In this document: one piece after another, positions 19,632 through 28,939 of the stretch
Numbering within the stretch: position 1 is the stretch's first letter
Layout: the number at the start of each line of letters is the position of its first letter
Source of the DNA: Acidimicrobiia bacterium
GTDB lineage: Bacteria; Actinomycetota; Acidimicrobiia; Spongiisociales; JAENVV01
Assembly: GCA_024637275.1 (NCBI GenBank)
Contig: JAGXFS010000124.1
Coordinates: 1-42,220, forward strand
Length of the DNA: 42,220 nt
Direction of reading: 5' to 3'
Program-made: the position numbers and the translations under genes
The notes under the pieces: model-generated
Seen by the model: the letters and a program-made list of their open reading frames with translations, nothing else
The model's database searches: none
What the model was told of the DNA's origin: nothing

Positions 19632-20345
19632 GTGACGATCACGATGCGCGGCAACTGGCCGGGACAATTGACTCTGCGTCGTGGATGGGCCAAAGCGATG
19701 GCCCGACCCTGGAACGACGACTTCCCCGGCGTGCAGCTGCGACTGGTCCGGGGCAGTGCTGACTTCGTAACGGCATGTTCGACCGAACTCGCCGCCGAAT
19801 ACGGCCAGGTTGTTTCGCCGCCGCTTCCATCAACCAACCAGAAGCTGTGGGTCGAAGCCGGCTTCAGACCCTGGCTCTACCTCGACCTCTTTTCGAGAGA
19901 CCTTCACGAGCGGATTGAGCCGCCGTCCGCCTCCATCATCACAGGCGAAGCAACCGACTGGGATGCGGCGATCGCCATCGATCGCCTCTCCTTCGAGACG
20001 ACTTGGCGGCTCGGGGCCACCGGCCTGGCCGAGTCGAGGGAAGCAACTCCTCGCAGTTCGTTTCTGGTCACTCGCATCGACGACGCCGTAGCAGGGTTCA
20101 CGATCGTGGGAGTTTCGGGATCAGTCTCGTACCTACAGCGGGTCGCGGTCCGTCCGGATCTTCAGGGTCGAGGACTTGGCCGGTCTCTGGTCCGGGCATC
20201 GCTCCGGTGGGGACAGAAGCACGGTGCCTCGACCATGCTGTTGAACACCCAACCTGACAATACCGCCGCCGCCGGCCTGTACTTGTCGGAAGGTTTCGTC
20301 CGGCTGGCAAGCGGCCTCGACGTCTTGAAGTTCGAGGCAAGCTAA
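19632..20345 (+). CDS. GNAT-family N-acetyltransferase
   Basis: VSYLQRVAVRPDLQGRGLGRSLVRASLRWGQKHGASTMLLNTQPDNTAAAGLYLSEGFV. Confidence 0.88.
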   Translation: MTITMRGNWPGQLTLRRGWAKAMARPWNDDFPGVQLRLVRGSADFVTACSTELAAEYGQVVSPPLPSTNQKLWVEAGFRPWLYLDLFSRDLHERIEPPSASIITGEATDWDAAIAIDRLSFETTWRLGATGLAESREATPRSSFLVTRIDDAVAGFTIVGVSGSVSYLQRVAVRPDLQGRGLGRSLVRASLRWGQKHGASTMLLNTQPDNTAAAGLYLSEGFVRLASGLDVLKFEAS

Positions 20346-21670
20346 TGGCTCCCCTGCTCCCAGACCGGTACCGACTTGAAGTCCGGCTCGGGTCTGATGG
20401 CGACATCGAGGAATGGTTAGCGACCGACCTGCCCCTCGACCGACCGGTGCTGCTCCGCTTCCTCCCGTCAGGGACAAGCCCTGAGCGAGCCGATGACTTC
20501 CTTGCGAGCGTCCGCGCCGCCGCGGGGGTTTCGCACACGCATTGCGCCACGGTGTATGCGGCTGGCAAGCTCGACGATACGACTTACTCGATCAGCGAAT
20601 GGGCTGGTGGGGTATCACTGGCGGATCGGGCACTGGCTCGTGAACCGATTCCCCCGGAGGAACTCCTTCCGAATGCTGCCGGTCTCGCTAGCGCTCTGGC
20701 TGCGCTGCACGCGGCGGGCATCGTCCATGGAGCCATCGACGCCGAATCCATCTTGTTCTCGACAGCGCATCCCGCCAAGATCGCCGGGTTTGGTCGTCCT
20801 CCGAATTGGCGCACCCAAACGGAAGACGTACAAGCGCTCGCCGCCCTCGTCGAAACCACTCTTACGGGGCGCCCCATAGGTGCGGCACTCCCGTCACAGG
20901 TGGTCGATGCCATACCTACGCAGGTCGATCACGCTTTGGAGCTGGGTCGGACCGGCGAGGTCGACGCTCTTCGCCTTGCCGCCTCGCTACGGGCGGCTCC
21001 CCTACTGGCTCCATCCCGGAGAGCCCGGAGTGGGTGGACCTGGAGGTGGTTGGGACCGGCCATCACGCTTTTTGTGATCGCCAGCCTCCTCGTGGCGCTC
21101 GGCGCCAACCTCACACGCCAGAGCCGCAGCAACGTCACGATCGGCTCACCGGCAGGCAACACCAGCGTGGCCGATCCGACCGTCGCTGGGCCGGCTGCCA
21201 CCGATGGAACCACAACCGACACTGTCCCCGAGAGTTCGTTGCTGGTCGCCGAGACCGTCAGTGCGGCGGCCTATGACCCCTTCGGAACCGACGGCGAACA
21301 TGACGAGCTGGCAGATCAGGCCATCGACGGCGACTTCGGCACATCGTGGAAGACCGAGAGCTACAACTCGCCGCTTCCACGACTCAAGGACGGGGTGGGA
21401 CTGCAGGTCGTCGTGAGGGGGCCGGTTACGGCCGTCGAGATAACCGGCGCGCGCGACGGAACCGTGTTCGAGCTTTACTGGGCGCCAGTCCCTGCCGAGA
21501 AATTCGCCGACTGGACCCGTGTGGCCGAAGGCACGATTCGAGGGGGAAATGCCGACGTCTCAGTCCCTCCGACCGATGGTGGCGTTTGGCTGGTCTGGTT
21601 CACCGATCTCCCGGCCACGACCGAGGGTACCTACACGGGGGCGATCTCGGAAGTACGATTCCGTTCATGA
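20345..21670 (+). CDS. Pseudokinase-TM-C-terminal galactose-binding-like protein, resembling the C-terminal half of mycobacterial MviN
   Basis: Kinase-like fold without catalytic residues (HGAIDAESILF at HRDxKxxN; AGFG at DFG); TM WLGPAITLFVIASLLVALGA; extracellular AYDPFGTDGEHDELADQAIDGDFGTSWKTESYN; TAATG overlap with the upstream GNAT. Confidence 0.75.
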   Translation: MAPLLPDRYRLEVRLGSDGDIEEWLATDLPLDRPVLLRFLPSGTSPERADDFLASVRAAAGVSHTHCATVYAAGKLDDTTYSISEWAGGVSLADRALAREPIPPEELLPNAAGLASALAALHAAGIVHGAIDAESILFSTAHPAKIAGFGRPPNWRTQTEDVQALAALVETTLTGRPIGAALPSQVVDAIPTQVDHALELGRTGEVDALRLAASLRAAPLLAPSRRARSGWTWRWLGPAITLFVIASLLVALGANLTRQSRSNVTIGSPAGNTSVADPTVAGPAATDGTTTDTVPESSLLVAETVSAAAYDPFGTDGEHDELADQAIDGDFGTSWKTESYNSPLPRLKDGVGLQVVVRGPVTAVEITGARDGTVFELYWAPVPAEKFADWTRVAEGTIRGGNADVSVPPTDGGVWLVWFTDLPATTEGTYTGAISEVRFRS

Positions 21671-22251
21671 CGGCCTCCCGAGCAGACGAAGACAGCCTGC
21701 TCGTCGCACAATTCCTCGACGGCAGCCTGCAGGCATTCAACGAGCTGATGGCCGCCCACGAAGATCGGGTGTTCGGTATTTGCTTGCGGATTATGCGCGA
21801 CCGGGAAGCCGCCTTGGACGCCGCGCAGGAAACGTTCCTCACGGTGTATCGAAAAGCCGGAAAGTTCACGGGTGAATCCGCCTTTTCCACGTGGTTGTTC
21901 CGGGTCGCTACCAACACTTGTTACGACCAGCTGCGGAAGATCAAACGGCGCTCTGCCGGCCCTCTTCCCGACGCCACCGATCCGGCTGATCCACAATCAG
22001 ACATGGCGTTCCTAGCGGTCGAGCTCCGCCCCGACTTGCAGCGTGCGCTGGCCACCTTGGCGCCGGAGTTTCACAAGGCCATCGTCCTGGCTGACATGGA
22101 AGGGCTCCCTTTGCAACAGGTCGCTGAGGTGCTGGGGGTGCCGGTCGGCACGATCAAGTCGCGAGTATTCCGCGCTCGAAGACAACTGGCCGAAGCTTTG
22201 CGGAACCAAACAACCGACTCGGAACGTCGTAACGGTGATAACGATGCATGA
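21667..22251 (+). CDS. sigM: ECF RNA polymerase sigma factor, SigM-like
   Basis: AAHEDRVFGICLRIMRDREAALDAAQETFLTVYRKAGKFTGESAFSTWLFRVATNTCYDQLRK; sigma4 PLQQVAEVLGVPVGTIKSRVFRARRQLAEAL; ATGA overlap with previous gene. Confidence 0.93.
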   Translation: MTASRADEDSLLVAQFLDGSLQAFNELMAAHEDRVFGICLRIMRDREAALDAAQETFLTVYRKAGKFTGESAFSTWLFRVATNTCYDQLRKIKRRSAGPLPDATDPADPQSDMAFLAVELRPDLQRALATLAPEFHKAIVLADMEGLPLQQVAEVLGVPVGTIKSRVFRARRQLAEALRNQTTDSERRNGDNDA

Positions 22252-23077
22252 CCATGACCTCGACCTCGTCGCCGCGTATGCGGAAGGAAGCGCTTCCAGC
22301 GCCGAAGCCGAACGCGCCCGCGAGTGGATAGCCTCCTGCGAAGTCTGTTCACAAGAGTTCAATTATCAGGAACTGGCCCTGGCGTCGCTCGGCGATGTTG
22401 AACCGGTCGTTCTCTCTGATATCGAACGGGCCCTTCTCCACCGACGAGTACGGGACTCGATTGCCAGCGACGAGCTCGCCAACGTTCCCGAACCCCGCCC
22501 GGCACCGAAGTCCGGCAGGTGGCTGAAGGTGTTAACCGGTTCGGCAGCTGCGGTGCTCGTGTTGGTGGTGGGTTTCGGAGTGGTCATTCCGTCGTTCACC
22601 GGATCCGACGGAGCCGCCGACTTCGCGGCCGTGACAGCCGATACCATCGCCGAGGCCGCCCAGGCACCCTCTAGCGCCGCGCTCACCGCCAACGACGACA
22701 CCTCAATGGCGGCAGACGCGGCTGGCATTGATGAAATGGCCATCTCTCCACCGGTCCAGGCGCTTGGAGATCTCACCCTCGAAGACCTGACCGCCATGGC
22801 AGCTCCCATTGAAATGTTTGATGCAACAGACGCAACGGTCACCGCCTTCGAAGAAGCGCCTCGCGACGCTCCGCTACCAGCCGATCGGATGGCGTACAAC
22901 AGCGCGATTGAAGAACCGCTCACCTGTCGGGACGAGGGCCTCACCCTTCTCGACGGCGACGTACTTTGGCTGGGGATCGCCACACTGGACGGACAAATCA
23001 TCGAGCTCTATCGCTCCGAGCCCATGCTCCTGGCGTTGGAAGCCGGAACATGCACGATCGTCTTCCCGACCGAATAA
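22244..23077 (+). CDS. Anti-sigma factor-like membrane protein
   Basis: MHDHDLDLVAAYAEGSASSAEAERAREWIASCEVCSQEF (ZAS-like CxxC), TM VLTGSAAAVLVLVVGFGVVIP; immediately after the sigma gene. Confidence 0.8.
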   Translation: MHDHDLDLVAAYAEGSASSAEAERAREWIASCEVCSQEFNYQELALASLGDVEPVVLSDIERALLHRRVRDSIASDELANVPEPRPAPKSGRWLKVLTGSAAAVLVLVVGFGVVIPSFTGSDGAADFAAVTADTIAEAAQAPSSAALTANDDTSMAADAAGIDEMAISPPVQALGDLTLEDLTAMAAPIEMFDATDATVTAFEEAPRDAPLPADRMAYNSAIEEPLTCRDEGLTLLDGDVLWLGIATLDGQIIELYRSEPMLLALEAGTCTIVFPTE

Positions 23078-23112
23078 GGCCTCGCCCCACTCCTGGCTAG
23101 TCTGTTTTCTAC

Positions 23113-23403
23113 ATGGATCAGTTCGCAGACAAATTCGCCGATTTCCTCGAAACGCAGGCACAGAAGGTTCGTTCGCTGACCGTCGATCGACTCGACCGGC
23201 TCAACATCGTCGTCGCGCTGGGAATCATCGCGGCTGTCCTGACGTTTGTTGCCCTAACGCTCCTTTCGATTGCATTGTTCAGAATTGTCGCGACCTATGT
23301 GACCTCCCCCGGGGCCTACGCGATATTTGGGGGAATCTTCGTCATCGCCGGAGCGTTCGCATGGACACGACGTAAACCCAAACAGGAAACGGACAATGGC
23401 TGA
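23113..23403 (+). CDS. Small two-TM membrane protein
   Basis: [59 protein letters not shown]...[21 protein letters not shown]; overlaps trxB start. Confidence 0.75.
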   Translation: MDQFADKFADFLETQAQKVRSLTVDRLDRLNIVVALGIIAAVLTFVALTLLSIALFRIVATYVTSPGAYAIFGGIFVIAGAFAWTRRKPKQETDNG

Positions 23404-24313
23404 AGACCTCATCATCATCGGATCCGGCCCGGCCGGATACACCGCCGGCCTCTACGCGGCCCGAGCCGACCTAGACCCGCTGCTCTTCGAAGGTAGCCAG
23501 CGCGGCGGGCAGCTCATGATTACGACCGACGTCGAGAATTACCCCGGCTTCCCTGACGGAATCATGGGACCGGACCTCATGGAGAACTTCCGCAAGCAGA
23601 CCGAGCGATTCGGTACCCGACTCATGACCTCCGATATCACCAAGGTCGACTTCTCACAACGGCCTTTCAAGGTATGGGAAGGCACCGAAGAGTACGAGGC
23701 GAACGCGATCATTGTTGCTACTGGCGCATCGGCCAAGTGGCTCGGTATTCCCGGCGAAGAGCGCCTCACCGGACGCGGGGTTAGTGCCTGTGCCACCTGC
23801 GACGGATTCTTCTTCCGTGACAAGGAACTGGTCGTAATTGGTGGTGGAGACTCGGCGATGGAAGAAGCGCTTTTCCTCACGAAATTCGCCAGCAAAGTCA
23901 CCGTCGTGCACCGACGCGACGAATTTCGTGCCAGCCGAATCATGGCGACGCGAGTGCTGGAGCATCCGAAAGTCGAGGTGCTCTGGAACACGTCGGTTAC
24001 CGAGGTACTCGGCGAAGACTCGGTCACCGGCGTTACGCTCGCCGATGCTCAAACCGGTGAAACCCGTCACTTCGCAACCGACGGCGTGTTCGTCGCGATC
24101 GGGCACAAACCGAACACGGATATCTTTCTCGACCAACTGGTCCTCGACGAGGCCGGGTACATCATCATCGACGACAAAACCACGGCAACGTCGGTCGAAG
24201 GGGTCTTCGCTGCCGGAGACGTCGCCGACCATGTCTATCGACAAGCCATCACCGCGGCCGGGACCGGCTGCCAGGCTGCGATCGACGCCGAACGATGGCT
24301 AGCTGAGCAATAG
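23396..24313 (+). CDS. trxB: Thioredoxin-disulfide reductase
   Basis: [18 protein letters not shown], active site [24 protein letters not shown]. Confidence 0.98.
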   Translation: MAEDLIIIGSGPAGYTAGLYAARADLDPLLFEGSQRGGQLMITTDVENYPGFPDGIMGPDLMENFRKQTERFGTRLMTSDITKVDFSQRPFKVWEGTEEYEANAIIVATGASAKWLGIPGEERLTGRGVSACATCDGFFFRDKELVVIGGGDSAMEEALFLTKFASKVTVVHRRDEFRASRIMATRVLEHPKVEVLWNTSVTEVLGEDSVTGVTLADAQTGETRHFATDGVFVAIGHKPNTDIFLDQLVLDEAGYIIIDDKTTATSVEGVFAAGDVADHVYRQAITAAGTGCQAAIDAERWLAEQ

Positions 24314-24321
24314 GAGCACTA

Positions 24322-24648
24322 ATGAGTGAAAACATGGAAAACCTGACGGACGCAACCTTCGACGGTGCGATCGGATCCGGGCAACCTGTCCTGGTCGACT
24401 TCTGGGCGGAGTGGTGCGGTCCGTGCAAAGCAATCGCTCCGGTGCTTGACGCCATTGCAAGTGAGTACGCGGGCAAGATCACCATTGCCAAGCTGAATAT
24501 CGACGACAACCCCCAAAGCACCGCCAAGAGCGATGTCATGAGCATCCCGACGATGATCGTGTTCAAGGATGGCGTCGAACAAAAGCGTATTGTCGGCGCC
24601 CGCCGCAAAGACGACATGGTCAAAGAACTCGCCGATTTCATCGGATAG
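24322..24648 (+). CDS. trxA: Thioredoxin
   Basis: [21 protein letters not shown]. Confidence 0.98.
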   Translation: MSENMENLTDATFDGAIGSGQPVLVDFWAEWCGPCKAIAPVLDAIASEYAGKITIAKLNIDDNPQSTAKSDVMSIPTMIVFKDGVEQKRIVGARRKDDMVKELADFIG

Positions 24649-24743
24649 AAACGGGCTCTCGTGCGGCTGATTGTGGTGGCCGCCCAGCAAGCAGACGGCC
24701 GGGTTGCCGATCTACCATCCGCATGTCTCACACAAGGAGCCTG

Positions 24744-25715
24744 ATGCGCCTCTACCGGCAGGGCGATTCGGGGGAAGCAGTCCGCGATATCCAGCAACGG
24801 CTGACCGGGCTCGGCTTTGACTTCGCTCCCGACCCGCCAGGAGAGTACCTTGACGGCACCGCTCAGGCTGTCAAAAATTTCCAGACCGCCCGTGGCCTGG
24901 ATCTCGATGGCATCGTCGGCTCTGACACCTGGCGGAGCCTCTATGAGGCCAGCTACCAACTCGGCGATCGTATCCTCTACCGCCGCAGCCCGATGCTGCG
25001 GGGCGACGACGTCGAGGAGCTCCAGCGACGCCTCAACGACCTCGGATTCGACGCCGACAAGGTCGACGGTGTTTTCGGGCCGCACACCCATCAAGCCCTG
25101 CTGGACTTCCAATCCAACCGAGGCGTGGCCGAAGACGGCGTGGCCGGTCCGCTCGTGGTTCGCGAACTGACTGCCATCCGACGGGGTGCCCCCCAAGCGG
25201 GTCGGGAGCGGATTCGAGAACGAGAATGGTTGCGAGCTCTACCGACCACGTTGGTCGGCGCGCGGATCTTCATCGACCCGGCTGCCCAAGAAGGTCCGGC
25301 TGCCGACGAACTTTGGCGACTCGCCACCAGCCTGGCCACTTATTTCCAGAAATTAGGTGCCTCTCCCCTGCTTTCTCGCAGCGTCGACGTGTACCCCCCG
25401 GCTCCTATAAGGGCACGCCGGGCGAACCGATTAGGAGCGCACCTAAGCGTCTGTCTCGCCAACGCAGACCAGGACCCCGAATGTGTCTATTTCTTCGAGT
25501 CTGACCTGGCCCGATCTGAAGCGGGCAGCCTGCTGGCCGAATGTGTCGCCAACCGTCTAGGCCTCCCAACGGGGGGTCGGGCGTCGGCGATGCTACGAGG
25601 GACTCGATCGCCGGCGATCGTCACTTCTGCTGCCCTCGACGAGAAGGCAGCAGAGACTATCGGGCAGGGGGTCGTCGATTTCTTCGCATGCGCTGCCGAA
25701 CAATTCGGCGCGTAA
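24744..25715 (+). CDS. cwlM: CwlM-like protein: two PG_binding_1 repeats plus degenerate amidase_3-like domain
   Basis: ATG 24744 with AAGGAG; repeats GDSGEAVRDIQQRLTGLGF...FQTARGLDLDGIVGSDTW and GDDVEELQRRLNDLGFD...FQSNRGVAEDGVAG; positioned after trxA as in mycobacteria. Confidence 0.85.
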   Translation: MRLYRQGDSGEAVRDIQQRLTGLGFDFAPDPPGEYLDGTAQAVKNFQTARGLDLDGIVGSDTWRSLYEASYQLGDRILYRRSPMLRGDDVEELQRRLNDLGFDADKVDGVFGPHTHQALLDFQSNRGVAEDGVAGPLVVRELTAIRRGAPQAGRERIREREWLRALPTTLVGARIFIDPAAQEGPAADELWRLATSLATYFQKLGASPLLSRSVDVYPPAPIRARRANRLGAHLSVCLANADQDPECVYFFESDLARSEAGSLLAECVANRLGLPTGGRASAMLRGTRSPAIVTSAALDEKAAETIGQGVVDFFACAAEQFGA

Positions 25716-25721
25716 CGCCAG

Positions 25722-26582
25722 TTACTCGTAAAACACCCGGTAGATCCGCTCCAGGTCAGCGACCGAGCTGTAGGAAATCATGATCTTTCCGCGGCTGGCG
25801 GCCCCGTGTTTGATGGCCACCGCGGTCCCAAGGCGTTCGCCGAGCCGCTGCTCGAGTTCGATGATCGCAACCGGCCGAAGTGGCTTCTCAGTCGGCTGAT
25901 TCGTCGGCGTATTCTCAGACCGATTCCTGACGGCGTCCTCCACTTGACGCACCGACCATCCTTCGGCTGCCGCCCGCTGTCCGATGTGCTCGGCGTATGC
26001 CTGGTCTTCGAGTCCGACGAGGGCCCGGGCGTGGCCCGCCGACAATTCGCCCCGCTCAACCATTCCCTGAATGGCGGCCGGCAGCGTCAGCAGGCGTAGT
26101 GAATTGGAAACCGCCGAGCGGCTCTTGGCGACCCGATCGCCGATCTCTTGGTGCGTTAACCCAAAATCTTCCAGTAGCTGTTTGTACGCGGCGGCCTCTT
26201 CGAGCGGGCGGAGGTCCTCTCGTTGCAGGTTTTCGATGAGTGCGGCCGTCAGGGACACCTCGTCGCCGTCCACGGTCCGAATCACTACCGGTACCTCGTC
26301 GAGTCCGACGTCTCGGGCCGCTCGCAGTCGCCGCTCCCCCGCTACCAACATGTAGGTTCCGTCTTCTGCCGGGCGAACCACCAACGGCTGGAGTATCCCG
26401 ACCTCGACGATCGAGGCGGCCAATGCGGCCAGCCGCTCTGGATCAAACGACGAGCGCGGTTGTTGCGGGTTGGGAACGATGGAGCCGACCGGCACGAGCG
26501 CGAAGTCCGATGGTGGTTCTTCGTCTACGTTGGGAATCAGCGCGTCGAGTCCCCTACCAAGCCCTGTGCGTCGTGTGCCCAT
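25722..26582 (-). CDS. parB: Chromosome partitioning protein ParB
   Basis: LGRGLDALIP, IVPNPQQPRSSFDPERL, LVAGERRLRAARDVGLDEVPV. Confidence 0.97.
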   Translation of the reverse strand: MGTRRTGLGRGLDALIPNVDEEPPSDFALVPVGSIVPNPQQPRSSFDPERLAALAASIVEVGILQPLVVRPAEDGTYMLVAGERRLRAARDVGLDEVPVVIRTVDGDEVSLTAALIENLQREDLRPLEEAAAYKQLLEDFGLTHQEIGDRVAKSRSAVSNSLRLLTLPAAIQGMVERGELSAGHARALVGLEDQAYAEHIGQRAAAEGWSVRQVEDAVRNRSENTPTNQPTEKPLRPVAIIELEQRLGERLGTAVAIKHGAASRGKIMISYSSVADLERIYRVFYE

Positions 26583-26590
26583 GTCGTCGA

Positions 26591-27373
26591 CTACTCCTTG
26601 TTGTGTCTCGCCAGAAATTCGCGACCCAGCTCACGATAGGCGATTGCACCCCTACTCATTGGGTCGAACGCTTCGATTGGCTCACCGTATGAGGGAGCCT
26701 CAGAAAGCCGCACCGAACGGGGGATCATGGTCCGATAGGCCCGGTCTCCGAAGTATTCGCGGACTTGTGTGGCCACATCGGAGGACAGGTTGGTTCTCGC
26801 GTCGTACATGGTGAGAACTGCCCCGTGCACCACGAGCTCGGGATTGATGTTCTTCTGAACAAGTTCGACGTTCCGTAATAGTTGACTGAGCCCTTCCAGA
26901 GCGTAATACTCCGACTGGATCGGGATCAGGACCTCTTGTGCTGCCGCCAGCGCGTTGATCGTCAAGAGTCCCAGCGACGGGGGGCAGTCGATAAGGATGT
27001 AATCGAACTCTCCGTCGACACCCTTGAGCGCCATTTTGAGCCGTTGCTCCCGGGAGAACGCCGACACCAGGGCGATTTCGGCTCCTGCGAGGTCAATTGT
27101 GGCGGGCAACACAAACAGGTCCCGGACACTGGTCGGCTCAACCACGTCTTCGACGGGTACATCTTCGAGCAGTACCTCATACACCGACTGCTCGACGCTC
27201 GAACGGTCGATACCGAGGCCAGACGTGGCGTTTCCTTGCGGGTCCAGGTCTACGAGCAGTATCTTTTGCCCCTGGTAGGCCAACGCCGCCGCCAGGTTGA
27301 TCGACGTCGTTGATTTGCCGACGCCGCCTTTTTGGTTGGCGAGCGCGATGATACGGGTTTCTCGATGGGTCAC
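26591..27373 (-). CDS. parA: Chromosome partitioning ATPase ParA/Soj
   Basis: IIALANQKGGVGKSTTSINLAAALA deviant Walker A; DLDPQGNATSGLGID. Confidence 0.97.
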   Translation of the reverse strand: MTHRETRIIALANQKGGVGKSTTSINLAAALAYQGQKILLVDLDPQGNATSGLGIDRSSVEQSVYEVLLEDVPVEDVVEPTSVRDLFVLPATIDLAGAEIALVSAFSREQRLKMALKGVDGEFDYILIDCPPSLGLLTINALAAAQEVLIPIQSEYYALEGLSQLLRNVELVQKNINPELVVHGAVLTMYDARTNLSSDVATQVREYFGDRAYRTMIPRSVRLSEAPSYGEPIEAFDPMSRGAIAYRELGREFLARHNKE

Positions 27374-27987
27374 GATTTGGACATAATAAGCATCCAGGCG
27401 GGTGGGTCAAGTACCTTTAGCGTTTCAACCCTGACATCGAGGCCTGCACCCCCCTCCAATCCCAGCTCTTGGACGGATTCTGAGGCTTCAGACCTGCTCA
27501 GGCCGACCACCGCTCTACCGCCTGGAGCCAGGAGATCCGCGCAAAGCGCCGCAGCCCCAATGGGTGGCAGGGCCGCTCGCATGACCAGGGCCTCCCGGTC
27601 GCCCTCCAGGTCACAAATGTCTTCTTCGAGCACCCTGACGTTCTGTAGCCCCAGAATCCGCACCGCTCGACGCATCAGCCGTACCCGCCTCCCGCTCCTA
27701 TCAACCAACTGCAGCTCGGTATCAGGCCACAATACGGCCAGAACAATACCCGGAAGACCGACGCCGGATCCAAGATCGACGCAAACCTGCGGCGGAATGG
27801 GCCAAAAGGCGCTGAAGGCGGCCGAGTCGAGTAGGTGGCGGTCCCACAACCGGCCAGCTTCATGCGGACCGATACCGCCGGCGGCGGCCCCTTCGGTCCT
27901 GAGCCACTCGGCGAAAGCTTGCATGAGGTCGGTCTCGCCTCTTTGAGCCGGGCGACCGAGGACCTGTTCGAGCACAGAAAAGGGCAC
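27370..27987 (-). CDS. rsmG: 16S rRNA (guanine(527)-N(7))-methyltransferase RsmG
   Basis: RLWDRHLLDSAAF...VCVDLGSGVGLPGIVLAVLWPDTELQLVDRSGRRVRLMRRAV; GTG start may be 27987 or a downstream in-frame GTG. Confidence 0.95.
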   Translation of the reverse strand: MPFSVLEQVLGRPAQRGETDLMQAFAEWLRTEGAAAGGIGPHEAGRLWDRHLLDSAAFSAFWPIPPQVCVDLGSGVGLPGIVLAVLWPDTELQLVDRSGRRVRLMRRAVRILGLQNVRVLEEDICDLEGDREALVMRAALPPIGAAALCADLLAPGGRAVVGLSRSEASESVQELGLEGGAGLDVRVETLKVLDPPAWMLIMSKS

Positions 27988-28010
27988 TACCGGATAGTAG
28001 TGCCCTTTTG
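27978..28010 (-). terminator. 13-bp stem hairpin in the jag-rsmG gap
   Basis: AAAAGGGCACTAC-CGGATA-GTAGTGCCCTTTT; T-rich on both strands. Confidence 0.6.
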
Positions 28011-28024
28011 TTTCACGTGAAACA
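28009..28024. promoter_or_regulatory. parS centromere site (ParB binding)
   Basis: Exact 16-bp palindrome TGTTTCACGTGAAACA. Confidence 0.95.
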
Positions 28025-28038
28025 GTGTCGGGGAGTGG

Positions 28039-28938
28039 CTACTCCTCCGAAGAGCTGTCGTCGTCCGAATCGGCGCCGTCCATGTCATTGTCGTCGTCGT
28101 CGGGGACCGTAACCGATCCGTCTGGCCCGAGAACCACGAATCGGCGGGGTTCTTCGCCCTCGCTGTACGAGCGGATGCCATCGATCTCCGCGACCGAGTC
28201 GTGGATCACCTTGCGATCCGCCGCATTCATGGGCTCTAGCTGCAGTTCCGTGCCTTCTTGTAGGACTCTCTGACCGAGTCGCCCTGCATAGATGGCCAGA
28301 GCCTCACGTCGTCGCTCCCGGTACCCGGCAATATCGAGTCGAATTCGGACCCCGTCGTGGGTTTGCCGCTGTACGACGGTACGGGTCAGTTCTAACACCG
28401 CCTGAAGAATCGCCGCGCGGTCGCCGACGAGGGCTTCGGTCTGGTCTCCGAATACCTGGGCTACGACTGCGTCGTCCTCCACGACCACCTGAACGTCGCC
28501 TTCGAGGCCGAACGCCTCCAGCAGACCGTTGAGGAAGCCCCGTACAACATCGGCTTGTTCGTCTCTGTTCACGACGATCTTCTCCTTTTCTTCGGCCTGT
28601 GGTTTGTCTTGTTCCTGCCGCTTGTTGCCAGAAGACCGTTGCTGGCCCTGGCCTGACCGCTGATTCGATCGATTCTGGCGGGGCTGGTTGGTCTCACGAC
28701 CGTCACGCGACTCCCCATCTCGGGGCTTCCTGGTCCGCCGGCGCCTCTTTTTCTGGGCTGGCTTCGGCTTGACCCGCACAATGGCGTCCTTCTTACCAAA
28801 ACCGAGTGTCCCCCGAATCCCCTCGTCGATTACCTCAATGTCGGCCAATTCCCGATCGGAAATCCCCAGCTCTTCAAGCGCCACGCCGACGGCGATATCC
28901 ACCGTCTTTCCGTGTACCTCGACCCATTCAACTTCCAC
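28039..28938 (-). CDS. jag: Jag/KhpB RNA-binding protein (Jag-N, KH, R3H)
   Basis: GTG 28938 preceded by AGGAGG; VEWVEVHGKTVDIAVGVALEELGISDRELADIEVIDEGIRGTLGFGKKDA; R3H RREALAIYAGRLGQRV. Confidence 0.92.
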   Translation of the reverse strand: MEVEWVEVHGKTVDIAVGVALEELGISDRELADIEVIDEGIRGTLGFGKKDAIVRVKPKPAQKKRRRRTRKPRDGESRDGRETNQPRQNRSNQRSGQGQQRSSGNKRQEQDKPQAEEKEKIVVNRDEQADVVRGFLNGLLEAFGLEGDVQVVVEDDAVVAQVFGDQTEALVGDRAAILQAVLELTRTVVQRQTHDGVRIRLDIAGYRERRREALAIYAGRLGQRVLQEGTELQLEPMNAADRKVIHDSVAEIDGIRSYSEGEEPRRFVVLGPDGSVTVPDDDDNDMDGADSDDDSSSEE

Positions 28939-28939
28939 G

